A DNA stretch of 64,000 nt from Glandiceps talaboti (GCF_964340395.1 NC_135559.1:11573759-11637758), one strand, 5' to 3'; positions 36,080-48,215 are shown, numbered from the stretch's first letter. Notes: generated by a model not told the origin, from the sequence alone. Translations and numbers: made by a program.

Positions 36080-36520
36080 TACCCAGGAATGTACTACCTG
36101 GTACCTTACTAGGGAAATGCTATCTACTCAGGAAAGTAATGTTTTTCGAAGAGAACCCTCTTCTTGGGAGCAAAGGGGACACTGTATCTACACAGGAACT
36201 AGGGGGACATGGAGGGGGGAGGAGTGCAATATGTACAGAGGCGCTGATGTGACACTTTCAACTTGGGAAAGTACTACCTCTCTCAGGGGACAATGTACTC
36301 AGAAGTTAGGGGAACAGTATCTATACTCATTGAAATGCTGCCTTGGTAGGGGAATACTATCTACTTGGGCGCTAGGGTAGAACTACATGTATCTCCTGAG
36401 GAAAGTACTATAGCTACATGTGTACATTGATATGGGGGACACTACATGTATCTATTCAAGTGCTAGAGGGGAGACTGTATGTACTCAGGCAAGCACTACC
36501 TTGCTAGGGGGACGCTGCTG
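36080..36520 (+). repeat. degenerate tandem region (CTACTCAGGAAAG...GGGGGACA)
   Basis: Loose repetition of ctactcaggaaagtact, ctaggggg and acactgtatct motifs about every 40-50 bases. The two open frames across it look like translations of the repeat. Confidence 0.5.
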
Positions 36521-37554
36521 GCTAGTAAATGGCCTAACCAATCAAAAATAATATTAGGTCATGTGACTTGATGCATTTCATGTTGCTATGCCAACAACTA
36601 AATCTAAGGTGCTTGAAAGTGAATTTGCCAGAATATGTTTTATGGAGATAATAGATAATAAGAATTGCTGCCTTTTGGTCAAGAAAATTTCTTTTCGCCA
36701 TAGAAATACAGATCCAGTGTTACTGAATATATAATATATGTATATTGATTTGCATATGAAAAGGAGTTTTGAATATACGTATTTCTGAAATGATGTGTTG
36801 TCATTGTTGGGTCTGACAGTGAACTGAAACACTTTTGGGAGGTCACAAATTGGTCAGTATAGTACAATAGGTAATCATGAAACACAAATGAAGCCGTAAA
36901 AAAAAAAACCTGAGCAAGAAGTCATGAATTCCAGTAATTAATCATTCAACTTAGCAACAATACTACTACGTCACTTACATTGCCATGGCAACTGAACAGT
37001 AGATATGGATATGAGGTTGTTTGAGTCACAGCACCCAACCACATCAATCTTGTCACCATGGTTACAGAGATCAATTTGAAGTTGTAGCCGTCAAAGTTAC
37101 GAAATCCTGTGAATCATTTGACTACAAAAAATGACAATGATGACCATGATGAGTCAGATGTGAAGGAGTGAGTCACTGATTTTTTCCCCGAATTGACTTT
37201 AGGGAAGAGATTTTTGACTACTTCCAGTCATCCTGTACTAAGAATATAGCACTTAATGTAATTCTTTCCGATAAACAAGATATGTAATATGATATTAACA
37301 ATGTTTTTTTACTAAGGTTTCAGAATTCTGGTAATATCAAAAAACACTCCAGAAATCAGGTTTAAAGTTACACCATGTCACTTTCATTTTTTTATGATTG
37401 ATGTATTAGAAAATGCCTTGGATACTTTTCTAGATTATCCAACACTACCTATGATTAAGTATTGGGTATTAGAATCCTGACTTTTCCAACTCATAGCTCA
37501 TTATCAATATGTAGTACATGTAAACAACAAATAACACCCCACCTGTAAGAGGAC

Positions 37555-37708
37555 TACATACATACATATGTACATGCACACACGCATGCACATGCACGCA
37601 CACACATACACACACATACATACATACACACACACACATACATACTGATACATACATACATACATACATACATACATACATACATACATACATACATACA
37701 TACATACA
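37555..37708. repeat. CA/CATA microsatellite
   Basis: Mixed (CA)n and (CATA)n. Confidence 0.97.
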
Positions 37709-37724
37709 AAAGTCGAGAAGTGAT

Positions 37725-38035
37725 CATGATGTCAGCCACAGTCATCTTCCCACAGTACTTGACTTTTATAAAACTGAACATGTGCTTTCTGATTTGCATT
37801 GTCACTACTTGTTTCAAGATTGTAATATGCAGTGAACTGCTTGTGTGGAAATGAAGGCAACGTTACCCTTCGGATTACGGGGATTTTAAAATTTTAGCAA
37901 TGATAATTTAACCAGAAAGACAGCTATGTAACACTGAATTCTGAGAAGCAGTGATGTCAGCTACAGCACTTGACCTTTATAAAACTGAACATATGCCTTC
38001 CGATCTGAGTTGTCATCACTTGGTTTATTAGAGAA
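37725..38035 (+). repeat. direct duplication (about 90 bp, two copies)
   Basis: 37725-37812 and 37942-38025 share gatgtcagc.acag, cttgac.tttataaaactgaa and tgtcatcactt-like ends. Confidence 0.7.
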
Positions 38036-38666
38036 GGAAGCAGTGGTTCTAGTTTGTCATTCCATTGCTCTCAACTCATCTATCTTAACTGAGTATGAAG
38101 CAAAGAAGGTACTTTTAAGTAGTTGTTACAGCTGGTGGGTATATCAAGACACAGTGTTAATGTTTATGTACTGTCATATCTCACAACAAGAAGCAATGCT
38201 CAAAATCATAGCACATATACCATGGATGCTGAGTCTCCCAGTCAGAGTTCAAAGGTCGTGATATCTTACGACACTGTAATGGTAGACAGCATATATTAGA
38301 TTCTACTAATTGATTGCTATTCAGTAATTCCTAGCATTTCTAATATCTCATTTTTTCCCTGTTTGGAATTCTTAGGGTTTACGTAGCCATGCATAGGTAA
38401 TGTATATTGACAGAGTTGTGTAATATTTTCTGGGTGTGATCGCCAGCGGGTATTGCATTACAGTTGTATAGATATTGTTGATATCATTCTCTGTTTGTAT
38501 TGCGAATGCCATAGCTTTAGGCATGTATGTTACACATCTGATTCAAAATACTTCTTCTGATCTACCATGGCAAACTTTTTACTTATTTCATGAGGAGATT
38601 ATGAGATACATGTATATTGACAAGATATATGGCACTGTATGATTCATATATAATTATATTATGGTC

Positions 38667-38839
38667 AGTGTGCCCTCTAATGATAGCCAAATTTTGTTGT
38701 TGCGGGTCAACATGAGAAAAACTGAGATTTCTTGTGAGTCAGCACATACTAGTAGTAAGAGATAGGGAAACCAAATGTTGGTGCATCACTACAAATTGTG
38801 TGTACCAGTGGTGCATCAAATTGGCTTTGAGAGCACACT
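38667..38839 (+). mobile_element. MITE family B, copy 3
   Basis: Ends agtgtgccctctaatgatag and gagagcacact. Body as in the other copies. Confidence 0.75.
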
Positions 38840-40549
38840 GATTATGCTAGAAGACAAGTCATTTATTTCACCTATACAAAACAATATTTATATTTCAGTG
38901 GAAAATTTAGGTTATATTGGCAACATCGTGTTATTAATATTATTCACATGAATGTTTGATGCTGGTTTCATACTCATACTAGTATCAAATGAAAATTTCA
39001 ACTCAAGAGTTCAAAACAATTTTGATTCATTTCCAAACAAATTTGCAGCTGTGTGAGTAGTAAGTTTCATTTGATTTCTATTATTAGTTTGGTCAGTTTT
39101 ATATATATTAATTCATACCAGTACTGGCTTGTAAAAGTTGTATACAAAATTGTAATGCGCTGGGGAGAAGGGAATCTGGGAAAACTGAAAACTTGCATAG
39201 ATTTGTGTATCTTGTACCATTAGGTTGGTAGGTATATTTTTATACTTCTGGTGGAATACTCAGATAAATTGGGCAGATTTTGCGAACTTACATGTACATG
39301 TACCACCATTAACAAAAACATTGTAGAATCCATTCTGACCTTTTTTTGAAAAAATAAGAATCAGTGGAAAACTTTCATGTAGATCATGTTGAATGCCATG
39401 TGACATATTATGAGAGAACTATTTTTTGTGACAGATGCAAAAACTGTTGGAAATAAGGACAGATAAATGGTGTTTGCAGTAATCATATTAAGAGTGTGAG
39501 GTACAAATGTAGTTGTAGCAGTACGAATATTAATCTCACTTAAAAACATACACGTTTCTTGATTAATTTGTGAATGTGACTCAAGTGATTTCATGTGGAA
39601 CTGCAAACAACTCTAAAAATCTGGCATTTATGATGAATGGTTTTCACTACAAATGTAGGCGATGTTTTAAAGAGCTGCTGGAAAAGATAGGAAATGTATA
39701 AAACTTGGGTCTTTTTGCTTAAGATTTGAAAATCAATCATGGTGGGGGGGGGGGGGGGGTGGTGGTGGAAGGAAGTTTTGGAATGTTGTTGTAGGAGGGA
39801 GGGGGCAGTATCATAGCAATTGTGCAGATATCCATCCAAGCTTTTAAATTAGGGTAAGGTATTTCAAGAAAATCGATGTAGTATTTCTACTGTTTCTTCA
39901 AAATCCATTAAGTTTGGTCAGTGTAGTACATGTACATGTATATGGGAATTAATGTAAGTTCTCTATCACTGAAACACATGTAAGAAATTAGTATAAGGTG
40001 TTCCAAGAATACCTTTGTAGTATTTTCTATAGTTTCCCGGGGTAAAATGCCTCAGAGGGACACAACATGCAGCAGCAAAAGACCTGTGAGACCTCATCAA
40101 TATTATAATAGCAAGCCATAATGAAATGACTATACTTTGCTTTATGATCTTCATGCACATTGCCTGGTTGATGTTTTCCCTATATAAGATTTAGGTCACG
40201 TCACAAGTTCCGTGATCTCATTTACATACGAACAATTCATGTGTTACTGGTAATGCGTTGGATCATATACACCATTTATCTTACACTGTTGGTGTTATGA
40301 CTCGGGATACATCAAATTGTAGGCCAGTGCCACCTTATGGTAACTACTACAAGGGGGTCAAGAAATATATTAGATGTTAAGAGAGTTTTGATCACAGGGA
40401 TAAGTGAGCTTATAATCAGTGTCACACTCGCAGTGTGTATAGGAATGTTTTAATTTAAGATGCAAGTACAAATGTAGTTAGTACAAATGTACATGTAGTT
40501 AACATCTGAGTGCTCCGGTTAATTTATTGGGCCCCTCGAAAATTATTGT

Positions 40550-40762
40550 TTAACCCTTTCATGACTGGAGACGAGTTTTAAATAATTTTGGGACCCAATT
40601 TATATGAACATTTTCATAGTTATAATAATATTACTTCATTACGAAATAACATTTCTTTAATTCCTGTCTAAAATGAAGCTGATATATGCCAAAAACTTAC
40701 ATAAAAACAAGAATTTGTTCAAATAATTTTGGCGGCAAAGTTTTCAGTACTGAATGGGTTAA
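40550..40762. mobile_element. piggyBac-like MITE, copy 1
   Basis: Flanked by TTAA on both sides, with ends ccctttcatgactggaga and tcagtactgaatggg. TTAA duplication plus CCCTTT-type ends is the signature of piggyBac-class non-autonomous elements. Interior landmark ttttggcggcaaagtt. A second copy is at 41933. Confidence 0.75.
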
Positions 40763-40792
40763 TATGAATGATGTATTATAGTACATACAGTA

Positions 40793-41010
40793 GAACCGCT
40801 GATGACGCTGGAAACTACAAACCTATCTCAATCTTCTCGCTTTTAAGTAAAGTTTTTGAAAAATTTGTCAGTGTCGTCTTGTCGATTCCATAGCATATCA
40901 TCATTTACGTTATAAACATTAGTATGCATTTCACAAAAACCACAGCCCAAAGCTCTCTCTCTCTCATCAATCTTGTAATCCACAATCATATTTTTTCATT
41001 TTAACATATT
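40793..41010 (+). pseudogene. LINE reverse-transcriptase fragment
   Basis: One frame reads DDAGNYKPISIFSLLSKVFEKFV, matching the fingers region of non-LTR retrotransposon reverse transcriptases (family pattern NYRPISLLS..SKVFEK). Further on, after stops and probable frameshifts, FTKTTAQSSLSLINL recalls the F....ST..AL..L block. It lacks the FADD catalytic box and is dead. Clade not determined. Confidence 0.7.
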
Positions 41011-41039
41011 TTCTGATGCCACAGACTCAATTATAAATA

Positions 41040-41205
41040 AACATGTCCATTTGAAAACATGTCAGAGTTTGTTCCAGTGTTGAAGACATGCATGTTATAT
41101 ATATGCTGATCACTATGCAAACCAATATGCAAATTACCATGTTATTTATATGTAAATTAATATGCAAATTAGCCAACATCCCTGCAATATATCGTGGGAG
41201 AACAC
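41040..41205 (+). repeat. repeat J with octamer motifs, copy 1
   Basis: Shares aacatgtcagagtttgttcc, tgctgatcactatgcaaacc and taaattaatatgcaaattag with 60094-60240. It contains two exact ATGCAAAT octamers and one near-match. Confidence 0.7.
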
Positions 41206-41302
41206 TGCTATCCTCACATCACAGTCACATACACGTATATTGTAGTTATATTAACTCATTTGTCAAAGAAAAAAATTCTTTTAAAATAACACATACACAC
41301 AC

Positions 41303-41565
41303 CAGGCTCGAAATTCACAGTAGTCCTGTGTCCACAGACTACCAGTTCATGTCATAGGGCTACTATAATTTACAGTCTGATAGTAGTGATAATGGAAGAT
41401 TTACAGACATAAATTATATTTATAATACACATATTTCCAATAGCTAGAGGAACTCTGTTTTCAATTCAGGAATATAGGATTCCTGGTCACCATCCTTGGG
41501 CTACCACTTACTGAAATTGGTAGCCCACTAGGACTACTAAAGAAAACAGTTAATTTCAAGCCTTG
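41303..41565 (+). mobile_element. hAT-like element family I, copy 2
   Basis: The ends caggctcgaaattcacagta and gttaatttcaagcctt are inverted repeats. Its interior (gtcaccatcc, ggaactctgttt) is shared in reverse with 43800-44015. Confidence 0.6.
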
Positions 41566-41635
41566 TACATTGAGGATAATCCATTTCTGTTTGTGTGATA
41601 ATATTGTAATGATTTTGTCATTCTAAAATTACTAA

Positions 41636-41930
41636 GCCTCAAGGGTGGTAGAACACTTTTGAAGCATGGCAGAAACCTGCCAAGCATGGCGGCCTAGATG
41701 GCAAGGACGGTGGTTGCACCATGCTTTCTGTATAGTGGGAAGAACACAACATGGTAGAAACCTGCCAAGCATGGCGGCGTGGATGGCAAGGGATGGTGTT
41801 TGCACCATGCTTTCTGTATAGTGGAAAGAACACAAAACATGATAGAAACCTGCCAAGCATGGCGGCCTAGATGGCAAGGACGGTGTTTGCACCATGCTTT
41901 TTCCATAGTGAGGAGAACACAGCACAGCAG
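41636..41930 (+). repeat. tandem repeat of about 86 bp (three units)
   Basis: Unit landmarks: gaaacctgccaagcatggcg, gatggcaagg, gtttgcaccatgctttctgt and atagtggaaagaacacaa. A single inverted unit lies at 59893-60010. The minus-strand frames here are translations of the repeat. Confidence 0.9.
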
Positions 41931-41932
41931 GT

Positions 41933-42118
41933 TTAACCCTTTCATTCCTAGAGACGACATTGGAATAAATAGAAACTTGATTGTAAGAACATTTTCTAAA
42001 ATTTAAGAATATTACTTCATTGGGAAGTAATATTTCTTGAATTCTGATCTAAAATAAAATAAAGTTAATCTTTTTCCAAAAATTTTGGCGGGAAAGTTTC
42101 TAGTCCTGAAAGGGTTAA
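41933..42118. mobile_element. piggyBac-like MITE, copy 2
   Basis: TTAA on both sides, ends ccctttcattcctagaga and ctagtcctgaaaggg. Interior attttggcgggaaagtt as in copy 1. It abuts the 86-bp array. Confidence 0.78.
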
Positions 42119-42524
42119 TTATAAATGAAATGATCTTAATAGATATCATCAGATTTTAACCTGTATTAAATTTGTATACATTACACACAGGAGAACACTA
42201 ATTCACTATCTAATGTCCCCAGGTAGACACACTCTCTTACATCTTGTATATTAATTTCATTCATTAAAACTACATATTTGAATTTCACTTGATTAGCAGA
42301 GATACATGTAGTTCTAATTAGTACAAGTATGATATAACTGTGTAGTTATTAGTTTGGACATCGTTTACGTGTGAGCTGTCAACAATTTTCAAATTTGTCG
42401 TCCATAAAAATGTTCGGAGTTGGTGCACCATGTTGTAATGTGTATTGTAGGGTTCAATGGTTAAGAATATATGACACATTTTTTGTGGAATGCAAATAAT
42501 TCAATTGCATATCAACGCCTAATA

Positions 42525-42835
42525 TTTTTTTTCAGTTTATCCAAGAAAAACTACAAGATACCTAAGAAGTCTTGTGCTTACAACCTAGCTCGTCAATAGA
42601 TGAGTCTGGATAAACTTGTAGGTCATGAGTATTTTCCAGCTGAATGAAGACAAATATTTCGGAACAATATGATTTTATCTTCTGAAGGATAATTTATGAA
42701 AATTTGGCAATTCGGAACATTTTGGTTCATACATGTATTTTGGGCGTCACACTCACAGAAGCAGTGATGTAGATGCAAGTTGATGTGACGTAGAATGACC
42801 CGGGTATAAATTCCATTCAACCTGGTTTGTGTGTG
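42525..42835 (+). mobile_element. family F related element, longer copy
   Basis: Inverted motif pair ttcagtttatccaagaaaaa / aggtcatgagtattttccag region, then a tail resembling 11460-11615 (gggtataaattccattcaac). Confidence 0.45.
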
Positions 42836-42859
42836 GTATATGACTTGCTCACTCACTCA

Positions 42860-42860
<1 letters not shown>

Positions 42861-42919
<59 letters not shown>

Positions 42920-43068
42920 CACACACACATACAACACACATACATACATACATACATACATACATACATACATACATACACACACACAAACACACACACA
43001 TACATATACAACACACACACATACATACATATACAACACACATACATACATACACACACATACACACG
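42861..43068. repeat. CA/CATA microsatellite
   Basis: (CA)n followed by (CATA)n blocks. Overlapping frames of TH or VC repeats are artefacts. Confidence 0.97.
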
Positions 43069-43799
43069 AATTCGCTTGTCGACATTTACTGTGAAAGCAG
43101 TCAGCATGGTTTCTACACATATAGGCTACAACTTAAGCTTTCTGTAAATGGCATCCAATAAATGTTGCATTCTGGATCTTAGAATTCTTGAATTTCAAAT
43201 TTATTGTAGTATCAAGAATATAAAATTGCAAAGTAAGAGTGATTGAATATGAAAACTCAAAGAAATTTTATGTGATAATAGTTTATTAGAAAAACCATGC
43301 TTCAGGTAAGTGGATGAGTTTTCATGACAGTTTATCAAGACGCCATGACTATGTTATCAGTAAAAACACAAATATGATTTAATATGTAGCATAATTTATA
43401 CATGTAAAAAGAATGTACAGATACATTGACTTAGTAGGGAAAGAATTTAATTTTGTGCATATTATCTGATAAAATTGTAATTATAAAAAGTGTACATGTG
43501 TAAGGAAGAGATAAGAAATGATACAAAGTTACTGTGATGGAATGGAATTGCATCATATACACACACTCTTGGGATGTCTTATCATCATTTGGTTACCTTG
43601 GCAACCAACTGATGTTACTGATAACATTTTCACAAGGACATTGACAAGTGGAAAATTTTGAATCAGCTGTTTCTATTGTGTCCATTGATATCCTCAAGCA
43701 ATCATGGACTAACGAGGAATATTGTCATGCTGCAGTAGTATGTGCTTTGAAACAAAAATGATTGATCAAGCGGTATGTTTACATTAGAGCCATCGTTGT

Positions 43800-44015
43800 T
43801 TTTACACATTGGATGGTGACCGATAGTCCTGTATTCCAAACAGAGTTCCCCTGTTGTATTTGTTATTTAAAATATTTCTTTAAATCTTCCACCCTTTAAA
43901 TCATCACATGATCAGTGGTAGCCTGAGTGGGCTACCAGTTCTAAAAGTTATGGTAGCCCCATGTCAAGAATTGGTAGTCTGTAGACACAGACTACTACTA
44001 TTAATTTTGAGCCCT
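43800..44015 (-). mobile_element. hAT-like element family I, copy 3 (truncated)
   Basis: In reverse orientation it begins cagggctcaaaattaatag and continues into gggctaccataac and gggtggaagattt. The opposite end is not clear. Confidence 0.5.
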
Positions 44016-44737
44016 GTCTGAGGAAAATGGCACTTTGAAACAATGAGCATGTTAAAAAGTCATCTGAATATACAGATTCATAGATAAGATTTAATGTTTC
44101 ACATTAGCGGGACCTTGGACCACTTATTCTTTCAGCAGGACCACTGTGATTTCTTAAGGCACTGGTCCGGGGACCACCAGTTCACAAAATGATTTGTTCA
44201 CCCCTAATTATATCATGAATATTAATTAGTTCAGCTCATGAATATTAATATCTTCCAGGACTCCAGTTACAGTTGGGAGGTCCCTCACTACTTCGTCTTT
44301 GTTTAATGGAAATTATTGTACATGAGGTAATACCTGTGGACATTTGTATTGAAAGTATTGTAGGCATCAAGACTGCTGTCTGTACACTATATCAGTGCAA
44401 AATTGATTTATTGCCTACTAGGAATTGAAGTGTTCACTCACTTCAACACAGTATATTCTGTCCAGACAAATATCAATAAAACTAATACATGGAAGCCATT
44501 TCCATTCACTCAGAAGCAGACAGTCTCAATATGAGGAAAATCATTAAAGATACAAAAAAAAATGTATTTTTCTATTTATGAAATAGTCGTCAAGTCATCG
44601 TGAGTGATGTTTAGTGCCTCTAAATGTGTCAAAACACCGTTATATGTATGTCTCCAGTATGCTTCAATTCTACGTTTTTAGATACCTGCAATATAGCATT
44701 TTACCTTATACCTTTTAATATATGCTAGAGCCTGAGG

Positions 44738-44885
44738 GTCAAAATCGACTTCTTCTTGCACATGCCTATAGTAATGCATTGTAAAGCACGCGGAGCAGAC
44801 GTTATGGTGTCGACCAAGAAATTGAATGTTTGTTATTTTTTATGATGCACCTAGGCAGTAATATTGTATTTCAGGTACCGAGAAT
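44738..44885 (+). mobile_element. repeat family M, copy 2
   Basis: cgacttcttcttgcacatgc, agcagacgttatggtg and atttcaggtaccgagaatta match 6522-6660. Confidence 0.6.
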
Positions 44886-45489
44886 TAAAACCATGGTGTT
44901 GAGCCATGTCTGATCTTCATGTACACTGTAGAGTGAGATTGTTTCTCTGTTCGCAATGGAAAGAGCATAGAAAACAACTACATATGTACAGTTATTAGAC
45001 TAGGAGAATGTATGACTAAATGTCCATGAAATTTGTCGTTTTATTGACTGATGTTACGTGTCTAGGAATATGAATTCACCAAATGAAACTTTTCTGTTGT
45101 TGATTTTAAACGTAAAGCAAATCTTTATTATATTGCTTACTAAATTAGCCTTAGAAAAGAACAAGCAAATGGGATATAACATGTAATGACAAATTTGTGT
45201 ACTTAGAAATATAAGCCCCTTCTGTGTAATTGAGAAATTATAGTGAAAACATACTCAAGCACTAGACTGTAAGATACATGTACATGTACGTTGTGTTGTT
45301 CAGCCCTATCCGGCTTCTTAACCATGAGTGCTGGCTGATAGTGTGGCACGAAAGTCTGTATCTTTAACAGGCTACTCAAGCACGTACATGATTTAGAAGT
45401 ATTGAGTTTGTAAAGTATGGGTTTCTACTTTGTTACATAATTACGGGTTATGATTTCGTTGTTGATATGAATTGGAATACATTTTACTA

Positions 45490-45760
45490 AATATGAAATT
45501 TTATTGTATAGAATTTAATACCAGTTTAGATTATGTTGTGTAAATGTATGTGAAATATTGTATCAAATTTGATACTGTTTTGATATCATGTAAATACAAT
45601 GTATGAAATATTATATAAAATAATTAAACAATTCAATACTTGTTTAGATTGTTGTATAAATGTATATGAATAATTGTATCAAATTTGATACTGTTTTGAT
45701 TTCATGTAAATATAAAATATTTCATTGAAATTTGATACAGGTGTGTGATTATGTTATGTA
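45490..45760 (+). repeat. tandem duplication of about 130 bp
   Basis: Two units with tatcaaatttgatactgttt and catgtaaata; a third partial unit follows. AT-rich. Confidence 0.75.
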
Positions 45761-45987
45761 TGATGTAAATATGAATGTTGATATAGAAGTAATAGATATA
45801 TGTAGTAATGAGACGAGTGTAAATAAATGTACAGCTCAGTTTTCCACAAGTCTTTGTCTCTGAGATATGGAGCTGAGACTTGTTGGAATTAGCAAAAGAA
45901 CACAATGTTATCAACTTCTTTGTTTACTGGAAAGACTGGGGGATGGGGGGATCACTCTCAGTTCATTAGCTTCACTGAATTATTATT

Positions 45988-46032
45988 AGCCCCCCCCCCC
46001 CCCCCCCCCCAAAAAAAAAGAAAGAAAAAAAG
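45988..46032. repeat. poly-C/poly-A junction
   Basis: About 20 C residues followed by an A-rich run with G interruptions. Prone to length error. Confidence 0.85.
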
Positions 46033-46049
46033 ATGGGGCTACTACAATG

Positions 46050-46182
46050 GCGTGCCAACTAATGATAGCCAAATTTTGTTGTTGTGAGTCAAAATGATAA
46101 AACTGGCATTTCTTGTGAGTCATCACAGAGATAGGGGAACACCAAATTTTGGTACGTCACTAGAAATTGTGTGCGTCAGATT
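46050..46182 (+). mobile_element. MITE family B, copy 4 (right end missing)
   Basis: Begins gcgtgccaactaatgatagc and loses similarity after gtgtgcgtcaga, where a CTGT microsatellite begins. Confidence 0.65.
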
Positions 46183-46396
46183 GCTCTGTACAGTCTGTCT
46201 GTCTGTCCATCCATCCTTCCATCTGTAATATGTCATTTCTGTGATCAATGTACAATAATCAATTTCATTCAAACCCGGCACAAAGGTTACATGATATGGG
46301 ACAGATGCACTCACTTTGTTTTACAACATATGCAGATTCCAATCAAGTGTCTACCTCGTATTATTGCATGTGGGTTCTAGCGTTCAGTGTCGGCCT

Positions 46397-46415
46397 TGAC
46401 CTTTGACCCTGACCT
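46397..46415 (-). promoter_or_regulatory. tandem nuclear-receptor half-sites
   Basis: TGACCT-T-TGACCC directly followed by TGACCT: a DR1-like pair plus a third half-site. The motif match is seen; occupancy is unknown. Confidence 0.35.
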
Positions 46416-46983
46416 TCACAGTCGATTATCCAAATCAAGCCCATTCTTGGATATCACCAAGTTTTTTGAAGGTTGTGTCTTCTACAAAGTATTGTTTTAC
46501 GTTAACTTGGATACTGCACGTACAATGTTGGTGTCTGCAGTACAACAGTAGCAATTGATGTTTCAGTTTACTTAACACAAACTAGAAATATTCTTGTCTT
46601 CAAGCAGGACTATAGTTATTTGTACATTATACCTGTATCCTTTCATGTCCACATCATTTTAGGATAGCAGACAGAAAATGTCCATTTTCATCAATCAATC
46701 AATCAATGAATGAATGAATAAAAGGAGACCATTAATCTCTATGTATGTACATTTTGTTAATGGATGATATTATCATGGTCTCCATGTCTGATTACAATGG
46801 TAACATAATACATAGTACTTAGTGCCTTCTCATTTAGAACCACACAGACAATATTGCAATGTATACAGCAAAGTATCTATGTCTACATATAGTAATTATA
46901 TCAGATATTACAGCTACTTTGGACTAAAGGGGGTAATAGGGTTGATTTTGGAAATTCCTACTTGGGTATTTACAATGTAGTAA

Positions 46984-47796
46984 GGAACGATCGCACAATG
47001 TCGCACAAGCTCAATAAATGATGGACAAAACCTTCTCTCCCTAAACAAACGTTCACAAGTGCGACATCCCATGTTTATATACAAATGTATGATGTACAAA
47101 ATGTAAACTATGATGAAAACTGTAGCTGTCACTGATGCAATGTAAAAACATGATGGGATGAAGTTCCAACCTTATGATCAATATGAATCTGTTTACTGAG
47201 ATATAAACACATCAACCCAACACTGTATCTCTCATTAGAAGGACATTTTTTATCAACTTACATGTATCAACATCTCATTTGTAAATACAGAAGCTGTTAT
47301 CATTGAAGGTGTGAAAATTTTTGAAATTTGGTTAGAAGTGCAAGAATGAAGTTCAACAATTCTCGCTATCTGCAATACAATTCTATGCATCGCTAAGGAG
47401 TCAAATGGAACGCAGTCTCGCGACTGCGCTTGCATTTGTCGACACCTACACTTCTGGTTTCTTCCAAACAGTTTAATTTGTAACAAATAAGATCAACGCA
47501 AGTTTTAAGCTCATGTCATATAATTATGGAGGTGGGAAATTTAAATATGTACAGTATCTTTCCAGAGCAAAATTACAAGAGATGTCTACAACTGAAAATG
47601 GGAAAGAAACATTCCTGTGTATTAGCATAGTCGACCGGAAGTGTAGTTGTCGACATTAGAACGCGTTGTCGCGCGACTTCGTTCCATTTGACTCCACAGT
47701 GATGTGTAGAATTGTATTGCAGGTAGCGAGAATCGCATTGACGTCACACTGACCACCTCCCACCATTGAGCTGGTGTGATATTGTGAGCCTGCCCC
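46984..47796. mobile_element. MITE family C, copy 3, with nested insertion
   Basis: TAA flanks both ends (46981-46983 and 47797-47799). Ends ggaacgatcgcacaatgtcg and ggtgtgatattgtgagcctg. Its interior is interrupted at 47360-47732 by an unrelated element, which explains the double length. Confidence 0.75.
47360..47732. mobile_element. long-TIR MITE nested in family C
   Basis: The two ends are long inverted repeats of about 100 bp, starting ttctcgctatctgcaataca and ending tgtattgcaggtagcgagaa. The arms are CpG-rich (cgcgactgcgc, gtcgcgcgac). It is not homologous to its host element. No protein is encoded. Confidence 0.8.
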
Positions 47797-48013
47797 TAAT
47801 TGAAGTTGTGTACATACATAGATGTGAGCCATTGTTGTAATTGTCCATTTGTTTGACATCATAACTCATCCATAGATCAAATTTAGATACACCTATGCGG
47901 ACATGTAGATTTTTATTAAAAAAGTAGTTATAATAGACCCATTCCACCTACATGTGTAATGTAAGCTTGGGTATTTTAGCTGCCATTTCTTTTCATGTAC
48001 TTGTTTGTTCAAT

Positions 48014-48215
48014 AATATAGTTTTGCTTGCAGATGGAGTGAGTCAGGACATGTTTCTGACACTGATTAGGGGCTACCGGTATGGCAGAATCAAATCGGGT
48101 ACCATACACCGTCTGCAAGCAAGACTAAGTTTTACTCATGTTAATTGTAACATAAGGTTGTACGTTGTAAAAGTTTAAGAAAATAAATTCAATTCAAAAG
48201 CAAAAAAAAAAAAAA
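48014..48215 (+). mobile_element. retroposed 3' end or terminal exon with genomic poly(A)
   Basis: After tagttttgcttgcag a frame reads DGVSQDMFLTLIRGYRYG and on to a stop, followed by aataaa and an encoded A tract of about 16. This is the look of a 5'-truncated retroposon or retrocopy. An alternative is a real terminal exon. Not recognised. Confidence 0.35.

Noticed and set aside
41632-41960. Minus-strand frames with repeated PCLAGFYH
   Set aside because: Translations of the 86-bp tandem repeat.
42827-43147. THTH and CVCV frames of up to 106 codons
   Set aside because: (CA)n/(CATA)n translation.
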